A stretch of 15,202 nucleotides of DNA from Kiritimatiellia bacterium. GTDB lineage: Bacteria > Verrucomicrobiota > Kiritimatiellia > RFP12 > UBA1067. The stretch covers positions 1 to 15,202 of the forward strand of contig JAFUDL010000061.1 of assembly GCA_017459225.1 (NCBI GenBank). Direction: 5' to 3'. Below, one piece after another: positions 1-7,941 of the stretch (its first letter is position 1; each line of letters opens with the position of its first letter). The notes under the pieces are model-generated. The model did no database searches. It was not told where the DNA came from and saw only the letters and a program-made list of their open reading frames with translations. The position numbers were made by a program, and so were the translations under genes.

Positions 1-3000
1 ACGGAGAACGACGACGAGGTGCTCATCGCGAAGAACACCGGCGCGACGGTCGATGCGGCGAACGGCGTGAAGGCGTCCGTGCCGAATGCGGCGTCGGCTC
101 GCCATGCGTATGTGATCTACAAGAGGGGAACAGTCTTCGAAGTGTGGGTGGACGGTGTGAAGCGCGGCCAGTTCAACGCAGGCGAGGGATTCGCTCTGGC
201 CGCAGGCGGAATGCAGGTGGGCTCGGACCACGGCGGCTACATCAAGAACGCTGGCGTGTACAAGGGCGTTCCGGTAGCTGACAGCGAGACGGGCACTGTG
301 AACGTGCTGAGGATGTTCGACTACGCGATCAGCGAGGCGCAGGCGGAGGCTGTGTTCAACGCCTATCCATACGTTTCCGAGGGAGGCCTCTACACGCGCA
401 CGATTGCGGCGGACGGTGCATTCGCCGAGGCGGACGCCTGGGAGAAGGAGGGCGCGAGCGGAATGTTCACCGTTCCAGAGGGCGTAACGATCGACAATGT
501 CCTGTACAATCCGTCGGCCACGCTCACGGTCGAAGCGCCGGCCTCGCTTGCGGTCAACGCGACTGTTGCGATCGAGACGTTCACTGTGGGCGGCTCGGCG
601 CCGGTGAAGTTCACATCGGACGGAACCCACACGGTCACGGTGGGCGGCGCTGCGATCATCAACTCGCCCGTCACGAACGAGTACGGCGCCGTGTATCTCG
701 CTGGCGCGCCGGTGCAGCTCGGCTCCTCCGGCTCGCTGACGTTTGACATGTCGGGCTACGACATCTCGGGAATCTACGAACCCACGCGCGTGCAGCTCAC
801 TGGCCTTACCGACCAGGAGGACGAGAAATTCTCGATCATCCCGCCGCCGGACGATCCCGACAGGACCACCGCGATTGTGTACAATCCTGTCGGCTCCTGC
901 TATGATTTCGTGATCACGCCCACCCACAACTACATCTTTGTCAAGAACCTGTTCTCGACATCGATCGAGGGGACTGACGACAACATCGCAGTCGGCGCGG
1001 GCGGCATCGACATCGAGGCGCTCTCGATCGCGGCGAACGGGGCATTCGTCTACGATCCGATCAAGACGCCGATCTACGTCTGGGGCACGGAAGAGGGCAG
1101 TCTGGTGATCGGCGAGGGCGCGAAGTTCGTGCTCACGCCCAACTACGCGAACATGACGCTCGGCCGCATTGTGCTGCTCACGTACTTCGACGGCTCGTCG
1201 CTGCCCGAGAACCTCAACGACCTTCTCGATCCCTCGAGCATCACCTCCGGGGCCACATGGAACATCACGAGCGAGGAAGCGCCCAATCCCGACGATGGCC
1301 GCAGGCAGCTCGTGCTGACGGTGGGCGACTACGAGAACGAAGCGAAGGAGATTCGCATCACGTGCATCGGCGACTCGATCACTCAGGGAACTGGCGGGAA
1401 CATCGACGGCGTGGGCGTGAGCTACACCGTGCAGTACCGCACGTCCATCGCCGCGCGCCTTGCGGCGAACGGCTACAGGCCGAAGATGCTCGGCATCTGG
1501 AAGTATGGCGACTGGAACGCCTCGCACGTCAACCAGCCCGAGGACTGGGTGTGGCACAGCGGCATCAGCGGCGACAGGATCGTGACGTCTGGAACGCGCG
1601 GTGGCGTGCGCGACAACCTGCACGTCTATCTCGACGTCGCTGGCAACGTAGATGTGATCACGCTTCTCATCGGCACGAACGACCTCGGCGGCGGCAGGAC
1701 GGCGGAGGAGACATACGCGGACTATGTGAGCCTGGTCGCCGAGATTGCAAGGCTGCGCCCCGCTACGAAGATCATCGGCTCGACGCTCCTCGACCGCGGC
1801 GACGGCGAAGGAACAGCGAACCACGACGCGGTGGTGGCGTTCAACGAGCTTCTGAAGGCCGGCTATCAGGCGAATGCGTTCCCGGCGAACTTCGTTCTGC
1901 TCGACCTCTTCGAGGCGGTGCCGCTCACCACGACGGCGACGGGCAACTTCTTCGACGACAAGCTGCATCCGAACTGGATCGGCGACTACGCGATAGCCGA
2001 GGGCTTCGCGGCGGGCATCATGTCCGAGCTGCCGCTCGCCACCTACGCGGGGCCCATCGAAAGCGAGGCCACGGACGAGCCGCAACAGGCTCTCGGCGTG
2101 GCGGGCATCGCGGCGACCACGGAGGGCGCTGGCCTTGCCGCGTACACCAACGGAATGGTGCACGTGTTCACGATCGACGCAGCCAGCTCCAACAACGTCT
2201 TTGCGGCGAGGTCTCCGTACACCGTTGTCACGCGCACGGGTCTTTCCAGGCCCATCTCGAAGGCGGGCTACTTCATGGAGCTCGTGAGGAAGGGCACGAG
2301 CCACCACCGCTGGGTGTGGGTTGATTTCGACGCGTCCGGGAAGACGCTCGACGACGTCGACTTCCCGTGGTATGGCGCGAACATCGACTTCATCGCGGAC
2401 AACATGCACGTCTTCTCGAACGACGGCAGCATACCCAACGTCGCGCCGGACGTGAGCGGCGTTCGCGGCGCGATAGAGGGCACGCACTTCAACTACTCTG
2501 GCGGCGACGACAATGAAAGCGTGCCTGCGGACTTCAACGAGTATGGATGGAACGACACGCTTGGTTCGAGCAGCGGCTATGGCGGATTCCAGGCGCACCG
2601 CATCTTCGACGCGAACGAGCACTGGAGCGGTGCGGAGGTTCTTTTCGCGTGGAACGCATGGGGAACCTCGAATGCGACCGTGAACGACGAGGTCGGAATC
2701 GGCACGTTCTTCTACTCGGCGGCCCTGGGCGGCGGAAACAGCGCCGACTACACGTTCACGAAGGGTGCGACAAGCGGCGCGGCGCAGACGATCTCCGCGG
2801 CGGGCTATCAAGTTGTCCACCTCGAGATCTGGGCGACGCTTGATGGCGGGCCGCGCCACGGCGTGTGGTGCGGAATGGGCCCGAACTGCAACTTCGACGA
2901 TCCTGAGAACTGGGAGGACGGACGCGTTCCCTCCGTGGGCGAGAGCCTCGACTTCAGTGCAGCGCCCGCGAACGTCACGATTGCGGTGAGCGGTGATTAT

Positions 3001-4089
3001 TCGCACGGCGCGTTCGGCACGGCCACGATGGGTACGGAAGTCGTCACCTTCACTGGCAGCATCGAATTCGAGGCGATCACCGACACGTCGAAGATCGCGG
3101 TGGGCGAGAACTCCGTCGTCACGCTGAACAGCGGCATCGAGTACTCCGGCAGCGAATACTACTACATCGTGGAGTCTGTCGCCGCTGGCGGCAGGTTCGT
3201 GGTGACGGGCGACATTGTGGCGAACGAGGAGATGACGGGATACGTGTTCCACAGCAGGGTCGTGGGAGAAGGCGCAGTGCAGGCGAGGGGCCTTGTGAAC
3301 AACGCCACGGGCAACAGCGACTTGTGGGCGTTCCGCCTCTGCGGAGATTCGGCCGCAAAGGCCTACTGGATAATCGGCGACCACGGCATAGGCGGAAGCA
3401 GGAATTTCTGGATCAACGGGGGCAGGCATCCCGAGATACAGCCACTTGATGCCGACTTCACCATCTCGACCAAGATCGGCTCGGGCGGCGATGCCATCAC
3501 GTTCAACACGACGGGCGCGGACGGAAATCCGCACACGATAACGATCGGCGACGGAACGGCCGGACTCGTAGAGAGAACCGGCACGATGAACGTCATCGGC
3601 ACGGGCAGACTGCTCGCCAACTTCGACGGTCCGACGCTGGCCACGAGCTGCTCCTATCCCGTCAACGTCTCCGCACCGGCTACGCTTGCCATCAATCCGG
3701 AGATGAACCTCTCGACAGGCGCGATCACCATCGCCTCCGGCGCGACGCTCGAAGTCGCGCAGTCCGGAACCGTGACGCCGGCCGGCGCGCTGTCGCTTGC
3801 GGACGGAGCGATTCTCGGCTTCAACTTCACCAGCAAGATTCCGCCTGTTCTTGACCTGACAGGCAAGGCCGTCACGCTCGGCCCGCAGAAGAGCGTAGTC
3901 GTGAAGGTTTCGTCCACGGGAGGCGTGAGGTCCTATGAAAACAAGTGCATGGTGACGGCCGGCGGCAACTTCGCGGGCGCGAACCCGGCGCTTGGCGCCG
4001 TGGCGGACTGGGTGAAGGGAACCGAGATCGAAGACGGCAACATCGTAATCAATCTAAAGCCAGCAGGCATCATCTTCTTCCTCCGTTGA
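1..4089 (+). CDS. Large modular secreted protein: LamG-like, SGNH hydrolase and beta-solenoid regions (5' partial)
   Basis: The frame is open from base 1, so the true start and any signal peptide lie upstream; 1362 residues are visible (numbered from base 1). Residues ~7-125 look like the end of a LamG/concanavalin-like sandwich. Residues ~451-680 form an SGNH/GDSL hydrolase domain: GDSITQG with Ser459, HSGISGD at ~519-525, GTND with Asn560, and DDKLHPN with Asp653 and His656. Family members are esterases that deacylate sugars, including acetyl-xylan and sialic acid esterases; the substrate here is unknown. Residues ~690-955 are a globular stretch I do not recognise. An 'NW..G.vP' motif (Asn970-Trp971), common at the start of autotransporter-like repeat regions, leads into a Gly/Thr/Val-rich beta-solenoid to the end. 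The C-terminus is a short hydrophobic tail ending in IIFFLR, with no PEP-CTERM or LPXTG. An extracellular or surface location is inferred. The SGNH call is firm; the rest is less so. Confidence 0.87.
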   Translation, partial: TENDDEVLIAKNTGATVDAANGVKASVPNAASARHAYVIYKRGTVFEVWVDGVKRGQFNAGEGFALAAGGMQVGSDHGGYIKNAGVYKGVPVADSETGTVNVLRMFDYAISEAQAEAVFNAYPYVSEGGLYTRTIAADGAFAEADAWEKEGASGMFTVPEGVTIDNVLYNPSATLTVEAPASLAVNATVAIETFTVGGSAPVKFTSDGTHTVTVGGAAIINSPVTNEYGAVYLAGAPVQLGSSGSLTFDMSGYDISGIYEPTRVQLTGLTDQEDEKFSIIPPPDDPDRTTAIVYNPVGSCYDFVITPTHNYIFVKNLFSTSIEGTDDNIAVGAGGIDIEALSIAANGAFVYDPIKTPIYVWGTEEGSLVIGEGAKFVLTPNYANMTLGRIVLLTYFDGSSLPENLNDLLDPSSITSGATWNITSEEAPNPDDGRRQLVLTVGDYENEAKEIRITCIGDSITQGTGGNIDGVGVSYTVQYRTSIAARLAANGYRPKMLGIWKYGDWNASHVNQPEDWVWHSGISGDRIVTSGTRGGVRDNLHVYLDVAGNVDVITLLIGTNDLGGGRTAEETYADYVSLVAEIARLRPATKIIGSTLLDRGDGEGTANHDAVVAFNELLKAGYQANAFPANFVLLDLFEAVPLTTTATGNFFDDKLHPNWIGDYAIAEGFAAGIMSELPLATYAGPIESEATDEPQQALGVAGIAATTEGAGLAAYTNGMVHVFTIDAASSNNVFAARSPYTVVTRTGLSRPISKAGYFMELVRKGTSHHRWVWVDFDASGKTLDDVDFPWYGANIDFIADNMHVFSNDGSIPNVAPDVSGVRGAIEGTHFNYSGGDDNESVPADFNEYGWNDTLGSSSGYGGFQAHRIFDANEHWSGAEVLFAWNAWGTSNATVNDEVGIGTFFYSAALGGGNSADYTFTKGATSGAAQTISAAGYQVVHLEIWATLDGGPRHGVWCGMGPNCNFDDPENWEDGRVPSVGESLDFSAAPANVTIAVSGDYSHGAFGTATMGTEVVTFTGSIEFEAITDTSKIAVGENSVVTLNSGIEYSGSEYYYIVESVAAGGRFVVTGDIVANEEMTGYVFHSRVVGEGAVQARGLVNNATGNSDLWAFRLCGDSAAKAYWIIGDHGIGGSRNFWINGGRHPEIQPLDADFTISTKIGSGGDAITFNTTGADGNPHTITIGDGTAGLVERTGTMNVIGTGRLLANFDGPTLATSCSYPVNVSAPATLAINPEMNLSTGAITIASGATLEVAQSGTVTPAGALSLADGAILGFNFTSKIPPVLDLTGKAVTLGPQKSVVVKVSSTGGVRSYENKCMVTAGGNFAGANPALGAVADWVKGTEIEDGNIVINLKPAGIIFFLR

Positions 4090-4145
4090 TGTTGACGAGC
4101 AGCTGCGCCATTCCTCCAATCACCTACTTTTGCGCTTTCACGGGC

Positions 4146-4174
4146 TTGTGTGCTTTTGTGCGCTTTGGTATAAT
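4146..4174 (+). promoter_or_regulatory. Extended -10 promoter placing the transcript start on the ATG
   Basis: TATAAT at 4169-4174 is preceded by TG at 4166-4167, giving the extended -10 form TGnTATAAT. A TTGTGT at 4146-4151 is a fair -35 with exactly 17 bp between. The ATG of the beta-helix gene begins at 4181, seven bases after the last T of the -10, which is where sigma70-type transcripts normally start. The mRNA is therefore likely leaderless. The remaining upstream gap (4090-4145) shows no gene and no convincing terminator. Confidence 0.75.
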
Positions 4175-4180
4175 TGAGGC

Positions 4181-6352
4181 ATGGAAAGCAAATTAGTATT
4201 GAGTGTATTGGCTGCCACGTTCGTGAGCGGCGCGTCCTTTGCCACAGATCGCACGATCTATGTTGCGCCGAACAATGCCGCGGTGCGAGACGGCACTGCG
4301 GCGCATCCGTTTGCAGCGCCGCGAGAGGCGCAGCTGGCGCTGCGCGCGCTGAAGACGAAGGAGCCTGGTGCATCGTGGACGGTTTCGCTGGCTGCGGGCG
4401 AATATCTTCTTGACGAGCCGCTGGTCATCATCCCTGAAGACTCGGGCGAGTCGGGGATGCCGGTGACGTGGCGCGGACCCACCGCCGGCGCGGCGCGTTT
4501 CGTCGGAGCGCGCGAGCTGAAGGGCTGGCGGGTGCGTCCCGACGGACGCTGGGAAACAGACGCGCCAGTTGACTCAAACGGGCGCGCGCTTTGGTTTGAG
4601 CATCTTTTCGTGGACGGACGACGCGCGCAGCGCGCGCGCCATCCCAATGCGGGCTTCCTCGTGCCCAAGGCGACGAAGGAGACTCCGCTCAGCGACGGCA
4701 TGGCGCGCATGGAGCTTACGGCGCGCGATGGCGACCTCGCGCCGCTCTCTGCGTCGCCGGCCGAATCGCTGCAGTTCGCCCACATCGTAGTGCACCACAA
4801 GTGGGACACCACGCGCCGCATCGTGCTTGGCTTCGAGAACGGCGTCGTGCGCACGCAGGGGCGCACGCTCCCGAAGTGGAACAGCTGGACCACCGCCTCC
4901 ACGTACTACGTCGAGAACGTGCCGGCCGCGCTGGATGCGCCTGGCGAATGGCTCTATGACGGCTGCGCGAAGAAGATTCTGTACATTCCGCGTCCTGGCG
5001 AGACTCCCAGCAAGACGCGCTTCCAGTACCCGGTGCCCGGGCTTGGCCAGCTGCTGCGCGTGGCGGGCGAGCCCGCGAAGGACCGCTTCGTTCATGACGT
5101 AGTATTCGAGAACATTGCATTCGAGTTTGCGGACTCGCCCCGCCGCGCGGGATTCAAGGGCCGCACAGGAATCCCCGATTCCGCCGGGTACGAAACCGGC
5201 ACAATGCGCCCGAGCGAATGGACTCCATGCCAGGCCGCTGCCCACACCGAGGCCGCAGTGCTCATGGATGGCGCGCGCAGAGTGGTGATGCGCGGCTGCG
5301 AGGTGGCGCATGTGGGCGAGTACGGAATCTGGTTGAGGGAGGGCTGCACGTCCAACCGCGTGGAGCGCTGCGCGGTGATGGATACAGGCGCGGGTGGAGT
5401 GCGCATCGGCCTGCCTGGTGCCACTCAGCCGGTTGGCCCGGGCGAGCACGTGAAGGGGTTTGCGAACGGCCGCGGCACTGGCTGCAACGTTGTGGACAAC
5501 TGCATCCTCTCGCACGGCGGGCGTGTGCACGCATCGGGCGTGGGCGTGTGGATCGGCGCGTCGCCGTTCAATTCCATCACGCACTGCGAGATCAGCGACT
5601 ACTACTACACAGGCGTCTCGATCGGCTGGGTGTGGGGATACGCCGGCAGCATGGCGCAGGGCAACACGCTCGCGTTCTGCAGGATCCGCAAGATCGGCCA
5701 GGGAGTGTTGAGCGACATGGGCGGGCTCTACACGCTTGGCACGTCGTTCGGCACATGCGTTTCGAACAACGTCATCCATGCGGTAGACTCCTATTCCTAC
5801 GGCGGATGGGGGCTCTATCCCGACGAGGGCAGCGAAGGCGTGGTGATGGAGAACAATCTTGTGTACGACACGAAGGACTCCTCGTTCCACCAGCACTACG
5901 GAAGAAACAATGTGCTCAGGAACAACATTCTCGCCTTCAGCCGCCAGTGCCAGGTGGCGCTCTCCCGCGCAGAGCCGCATCTCTCGTTCACGGCGGAGCG
6001 CAACATCATCTACTGGAACCAGGGGCCGGTCTTCGCGAAGTACGGCGCCACGCTGAACGAGACGGGGAAAATCAACTGGGTGGACAACTTCTGGTGGATG
6101 GCAAAAGGCGCGCCTTCTTTCAACGGCAAGACGTTCGCCGAGTGGCAGGCGAAGGGCAGAGACCTGCACGGACTCTTGGCGGATCCGCTGTTCGTGGATC
6201 CTGCGCGTCGCGACTTCAGGCTGAAGCCGGGGTCGCCTGTCGTCAAGGCCGGGTTCCGTCCGTTCGACATTTCCGCTGCAGGAGTGTACGGCGACGCCGA
6301 ATGGGTGCGCAGGGCCGACGCCACATGCCCCGAGTTCAAGGAGGCGCGCTGA
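4181..6352 (+). CDS. Secreted right-handed parallel beta-helix protein (GH141/GH120-like)
   Basis: 723 residues. A signal peptide is clear (residues 1-21, cleavage after SFA). The mature protein opens with the pattern typical of beta-helix glycan-active proteins: IYVAPNN, a DGTAAHPF segment, then TVSLAAGEYLLDEPL, an EDSGESG.PVTWRG stretch and a 'GARELKGW' turn. Residues ~300-620 carry many short repeats rich in 'N..v.nN.i', as in Beta_helix (PF13229) domains. The end 'DPLFVDPARRDFRLKPGSP' is the usual closing motif of this group. The N-terminal architecture resembles glycoside hydrolase families GH141 and GH120, but I cannot point to catalytic acids, so activity is inferred. The start at 4181 is fixed by the signal peptide and the promoter just before it. 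There is no usable Shine-Dalgarno; a GAGG at 4176-4179 is too close. The stop overlaps a micro-ORF leading into the ABC permease gene. Confidence 0.85.
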   Translation: MESKLVLSVLAATFVSGASFATDRTIYVAPNNAAVRDGTAAHPFAAPREAQLALRALKTKEPGASWTVSLAAGEYLLDEPLVIIPEDSGESGMPVTWRGPTAGAARFVGARELKGWRVRPDGRWETDAPVDSNGRALWFEHLFVDGRRAQRARHPNAGFLVPKATKETPLSDGMARMELTARDGDLAPLSASPAESLQFAHIVVHHKWDTTRRIVLGFENGVVRTQGRTLPKWNSWTTASTYYVENVPAALDAPGEWLYDGCAKKILYIPRPGETPSKTRFQYPVPGLGQLLRVAGEPAKDRFVHDVVFENIAFEFADSPRRAGFKGRTGIPDSAGYETGTMRPSEWTPCQAAAHTEAAVLMDGARRVVMRGCEVAHVGEYGIWLREGCTSNRVERCAVMDTGAGGVRIGLPGATQPVGPGEHVKGFANGRGTGCNVVDNCILSHGGRVHASGVGVWIGASPFNSITHCEISDYYYTGVSIGWVWGYAGSMAQGNTLAFCRIRKIGQGVLSDMGGLYTLGTSFGTCVSNNVIHAVDSYSYGGWGLYPDEGSEGVVMENNLVYDTKDSSFHQHYGRNNVLRNNILAFSRQCQVALSRAEPHLSFTAERNIIYWNQGPVFAKYGATLNETGKINWVDNFWWMAKGAPSFNGKTFAEWQAKGRDLHGLLADPLFVDPARRDFRLKPGSPVVKAGFRPFDISAAGVYGDAEWVRRADATCPEFKEAR

Positions 6353-6372
6353 TGACGGAGACGCGGGCATGA
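6352..6372 (+). other. Six-codon micro-ORF bridging the beta-helix and permease genes
   Basis: An ATG at 6352-6354 shares one base with the TGA of the beta-helix gene and encodes MTETRA, then stops at TGA 6370-6372. That stop overlaps the ATG (6369) of the permease. It may be a translational-coupling device, or the remnant of the permease's original 5' end, since the permease lacks its usual first helix. An AAGGAGG-like stretch (6338-6344) inside the beta-helix gene's 3' end sits at a good distance to serve this ATG. Chance is also possible. Confidence 0.3.
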
Positions 6373-7238
6373 TGGTATCGGCCATAGCCGCCTTGGTTGT
6401 TGGCGCTGCGCTTGCAACGGCGGGCGCCACCCTCCAGAGCGTCCTGCGCAATCCGCTGGCCGAGCCGTACATGCTTGGCCTGGTGGGCGGCGCGTCGCTA
6501 TTCACGGCCCTCGCGATGCACTTTGGGCTAGAGCGCGCGGGGGCGTTCGTGCTGCCGATGGCCGCGTTCATTGGATCCGTGTTCTCGCTGTCGCTGGTGT
6601 GCGGCATATCGTATGTCGCGGCGAGGCGCAGGGGCGGCGAGGCGTTTGCGGGCGAGACGGTGATACTTGCTGGTTTCGTGGCCGGCTCTTTCACGGGATC
6701 GATGTACATGCTGGTGATGTCGTTTGCAGAGCCGGCAACCTTTGCGCGGCTTTCGAAGTGGCTGTTCGGCGATCTTCGCTCGGTGCGTCCCGCCGCGCTT
6801 GCGGTGGCTGCGGCATGCGCCGCCGCCGCGTTTGTTGCGGTGTATTCGCAGTCGCGCTCGCTCAACGCGCTGTCGCTTGGCGAGACCATGGCGCGCACTC
6901 TCGGCGTGAACGTGCGCCGCACGCGCCTGGTGGCGCTCGGCGCCGCTTCGCTCGCCACGGCAGCGAGCGTGGCGCTTGCGGGGGCGATCGGATTCCTCGG
7001 GCTGGTGGTGCCGCATGTGGTGCGCAGGATCTTCGGCGCTAACCACCGAGCATACCTTCCTCTGTCGGCGCTGCTGGGCGCGTTGTTTCTGCTGGTGGCG
7101 CATGGAGTGTCGAGCCGGCTGCCGAAGGACATGTCGGCGGGGGTGGTGTGCGCGCTCTGCGGGTCGCCGTTCTTCCTGTATCTGCTTTGCCTTAGAAGAG
7201 GCACGGAGTGTCCGCGCGAGGGAGATGGAAATGCTTGA
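6369..7238 (+). CDS. FecCD/BtuC-family ABC transporter permease, N-terminally short
   Basis: Inner-membrane permease of the type that imports ferric siderophores, haem or cobalamin. 289 residues, against about 320-350 usual. It begins at what is normally TM2: the first ~30 residues match the family pattern 'A.lvGa.La.aGa.lQ...rNPLAeP..LG'. The rest follows the family: several hydrophobic segments, then 'GFLGLVVPHVVRRIFG', the coupling-helix region that contacts the ATPase, and 'GSPFFLYLL' near the end. TM1 and the R-x-PR motif are absent, and the upstream sequence in this frame (from the stop at 6222) encodes no hydrophobic segment. The consensus Asp of 'aD.laR' is His here. It overlaps the ATPase gene by 8 bases, so the two are coupled. 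No periplasmic binding protein or TonB receptor lies in the window, so the substrate is unassigned. Start chosen at the first ATG; 6372 is an alternative. Confidence 0.85.
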   Translation: MMVSAIAALVVGAALATAGATLQSVLRNPLAEPYMLGLVGGASLFTALAMHFGLERAGAFVLPMAAFIGSVFSLSLVCGISYVAARRRGGEAFAGETVILAGFVAGSFTGSMYMLVMSFAEPATFARLSKWLFGDLRSVRPAALAVAAACAAAAFVAVYSQSRSLNALSLGETMARTLGVNVRRTRLVALGAASLATAASVALAGAIGFLGLVVPHVVRRIFGANHRAYLPLSALLGALFLLVAHGVSSRLPKDMSAGVVCALCGSPFFLYLLCLRRGTECPREGDGNA

Positions 7239-7938
7239 GCTTGCGCACAGAACGGTGTTCTTCGATCACTGGAGGGCGGGGGCGCGCGTTTGCGCGCCAG
7301 GCGAAACGCCGCCGAAAGGCTCGCGCGTGGCGCTGTGCGACGTGTCGATCGAGATCGTTCCGGGCGAACGCGTGGCGGTGATAGGCCCGAACGGCGCGGG
7401 CAAGACGACGCTTCTTTGTGAGCTTGCGCGAGCGGCGGGTGTGGGGGCGGATGGCGCGCCGCGGTGCGTGTTCGTGCCTTCGCACGACGCGTTCCTCCCG
7501 GCCCTCTCGGTGCGCGACTACGTGATGCTTGGCCGCACGCCTCATCTGAGCGCATGGAGGCGTCCAGCCCGGGCGGACGATGCGGCGGTTGATTCCGCCA
7601 TCGCCTCTGTGGGCGCGGAGGCTCTTGCGGGCAGGCGTATGGACGCGCTCTCGAGCGGCGAGCTGCGCCGCGCGTCCATTGCCTTCGCCCTCGCCACAGG
7701 CGCGCCCGCGCTTCTTCTTGACGAGCCCACGGCGCACATCGATGCCGCGGGGCGCGCGGCGTTCTTCGACCTTCTCCGGCGCATCGGCCGCACAATCGTG
7801 ATGACGATCCACGAGTTTCCGCTGCCGCGCGGCTTCTTTACGCGCGCCGTTCTGCTGCGTGAAGGGCGGCTCGTGGCCGACGGACCGCCCGCCGAGGTGA
7901 TGTCCAGATACATTGACGACACAATACAGGAGGGATGA
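7231..7938 (+). CDS. ABC transporter ATPase, FecE/BtuD-like, with atypical Q-loop
   Basis: 235 residues; the cytoplasmic ATPase partner of the preceding permease. Visible motifs: Walker A GPNGAGKTT (52-60), signature LSSGE (140-144, consensus LSGGQ/E), Walker B LLLDEPT with Asp164 and Glu165, D-loop 'AHID', and H-loop His194 in MTIHE. The Q-loop position reads FVPSHDAFLP: where the family has 'vPQ', residue 84 is Ser and 85 is His, so the usual Gln that senses Mg and couples to the permease is missing. The segment 'LSVRDYVMLGRTPHL' matches the metal/cobalamin importer subfamily. The start at 7231 was chosen over ATG 7225 because the GAGGGAG at 7218-7224 has correct spacing only for 7231. Catalytic residues are intact, so hydrolysis is expected; coupling may differ. 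Confidence 0.88.
   Translation: MLELAHRTVFFDHWRAGARVCAPGETPPKGSRVALCDVSIEIVPGERVAVIGPNGAGKTTLLCELARAAGVGADGAPRCVFVPSHDAFLPALSVRDYVMLGRTPHLSAWRRPARADDAAVDSAIASVGAEALAGRRMDALSSGELRRASIAFALATGAPALLLDEPTAHIDAAGRAAFFDLLRRIGRTIVMTIHEFPLPRGFFTRAVLLREGRLVADGPPAEVMSRYIDDTIQEG
7929..7934 (+). promoter_or_regulatory. Strong Shine-Dalgarno for the 7942 gene
   Basis: GGAGGG lies seven bases before ATG 7942 and inside the last codons of the ATPase gene. It confirms the start of the exported protein and implies translation from the ABC-transporter transcript. Confidence 0.75.
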
Positions 7939-7941
7939 GCC

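Noticed and set aside
4574..7795. A 1073-codon open frame on the minus strand across the beta-helix, permease and ATPase genes
   Set aside because: It is opposite three well-supported genes and its translation is Arg/His/Ala-rich with no domain or signal, as expected of antisense shadow frames in GC-rich coding DNA.
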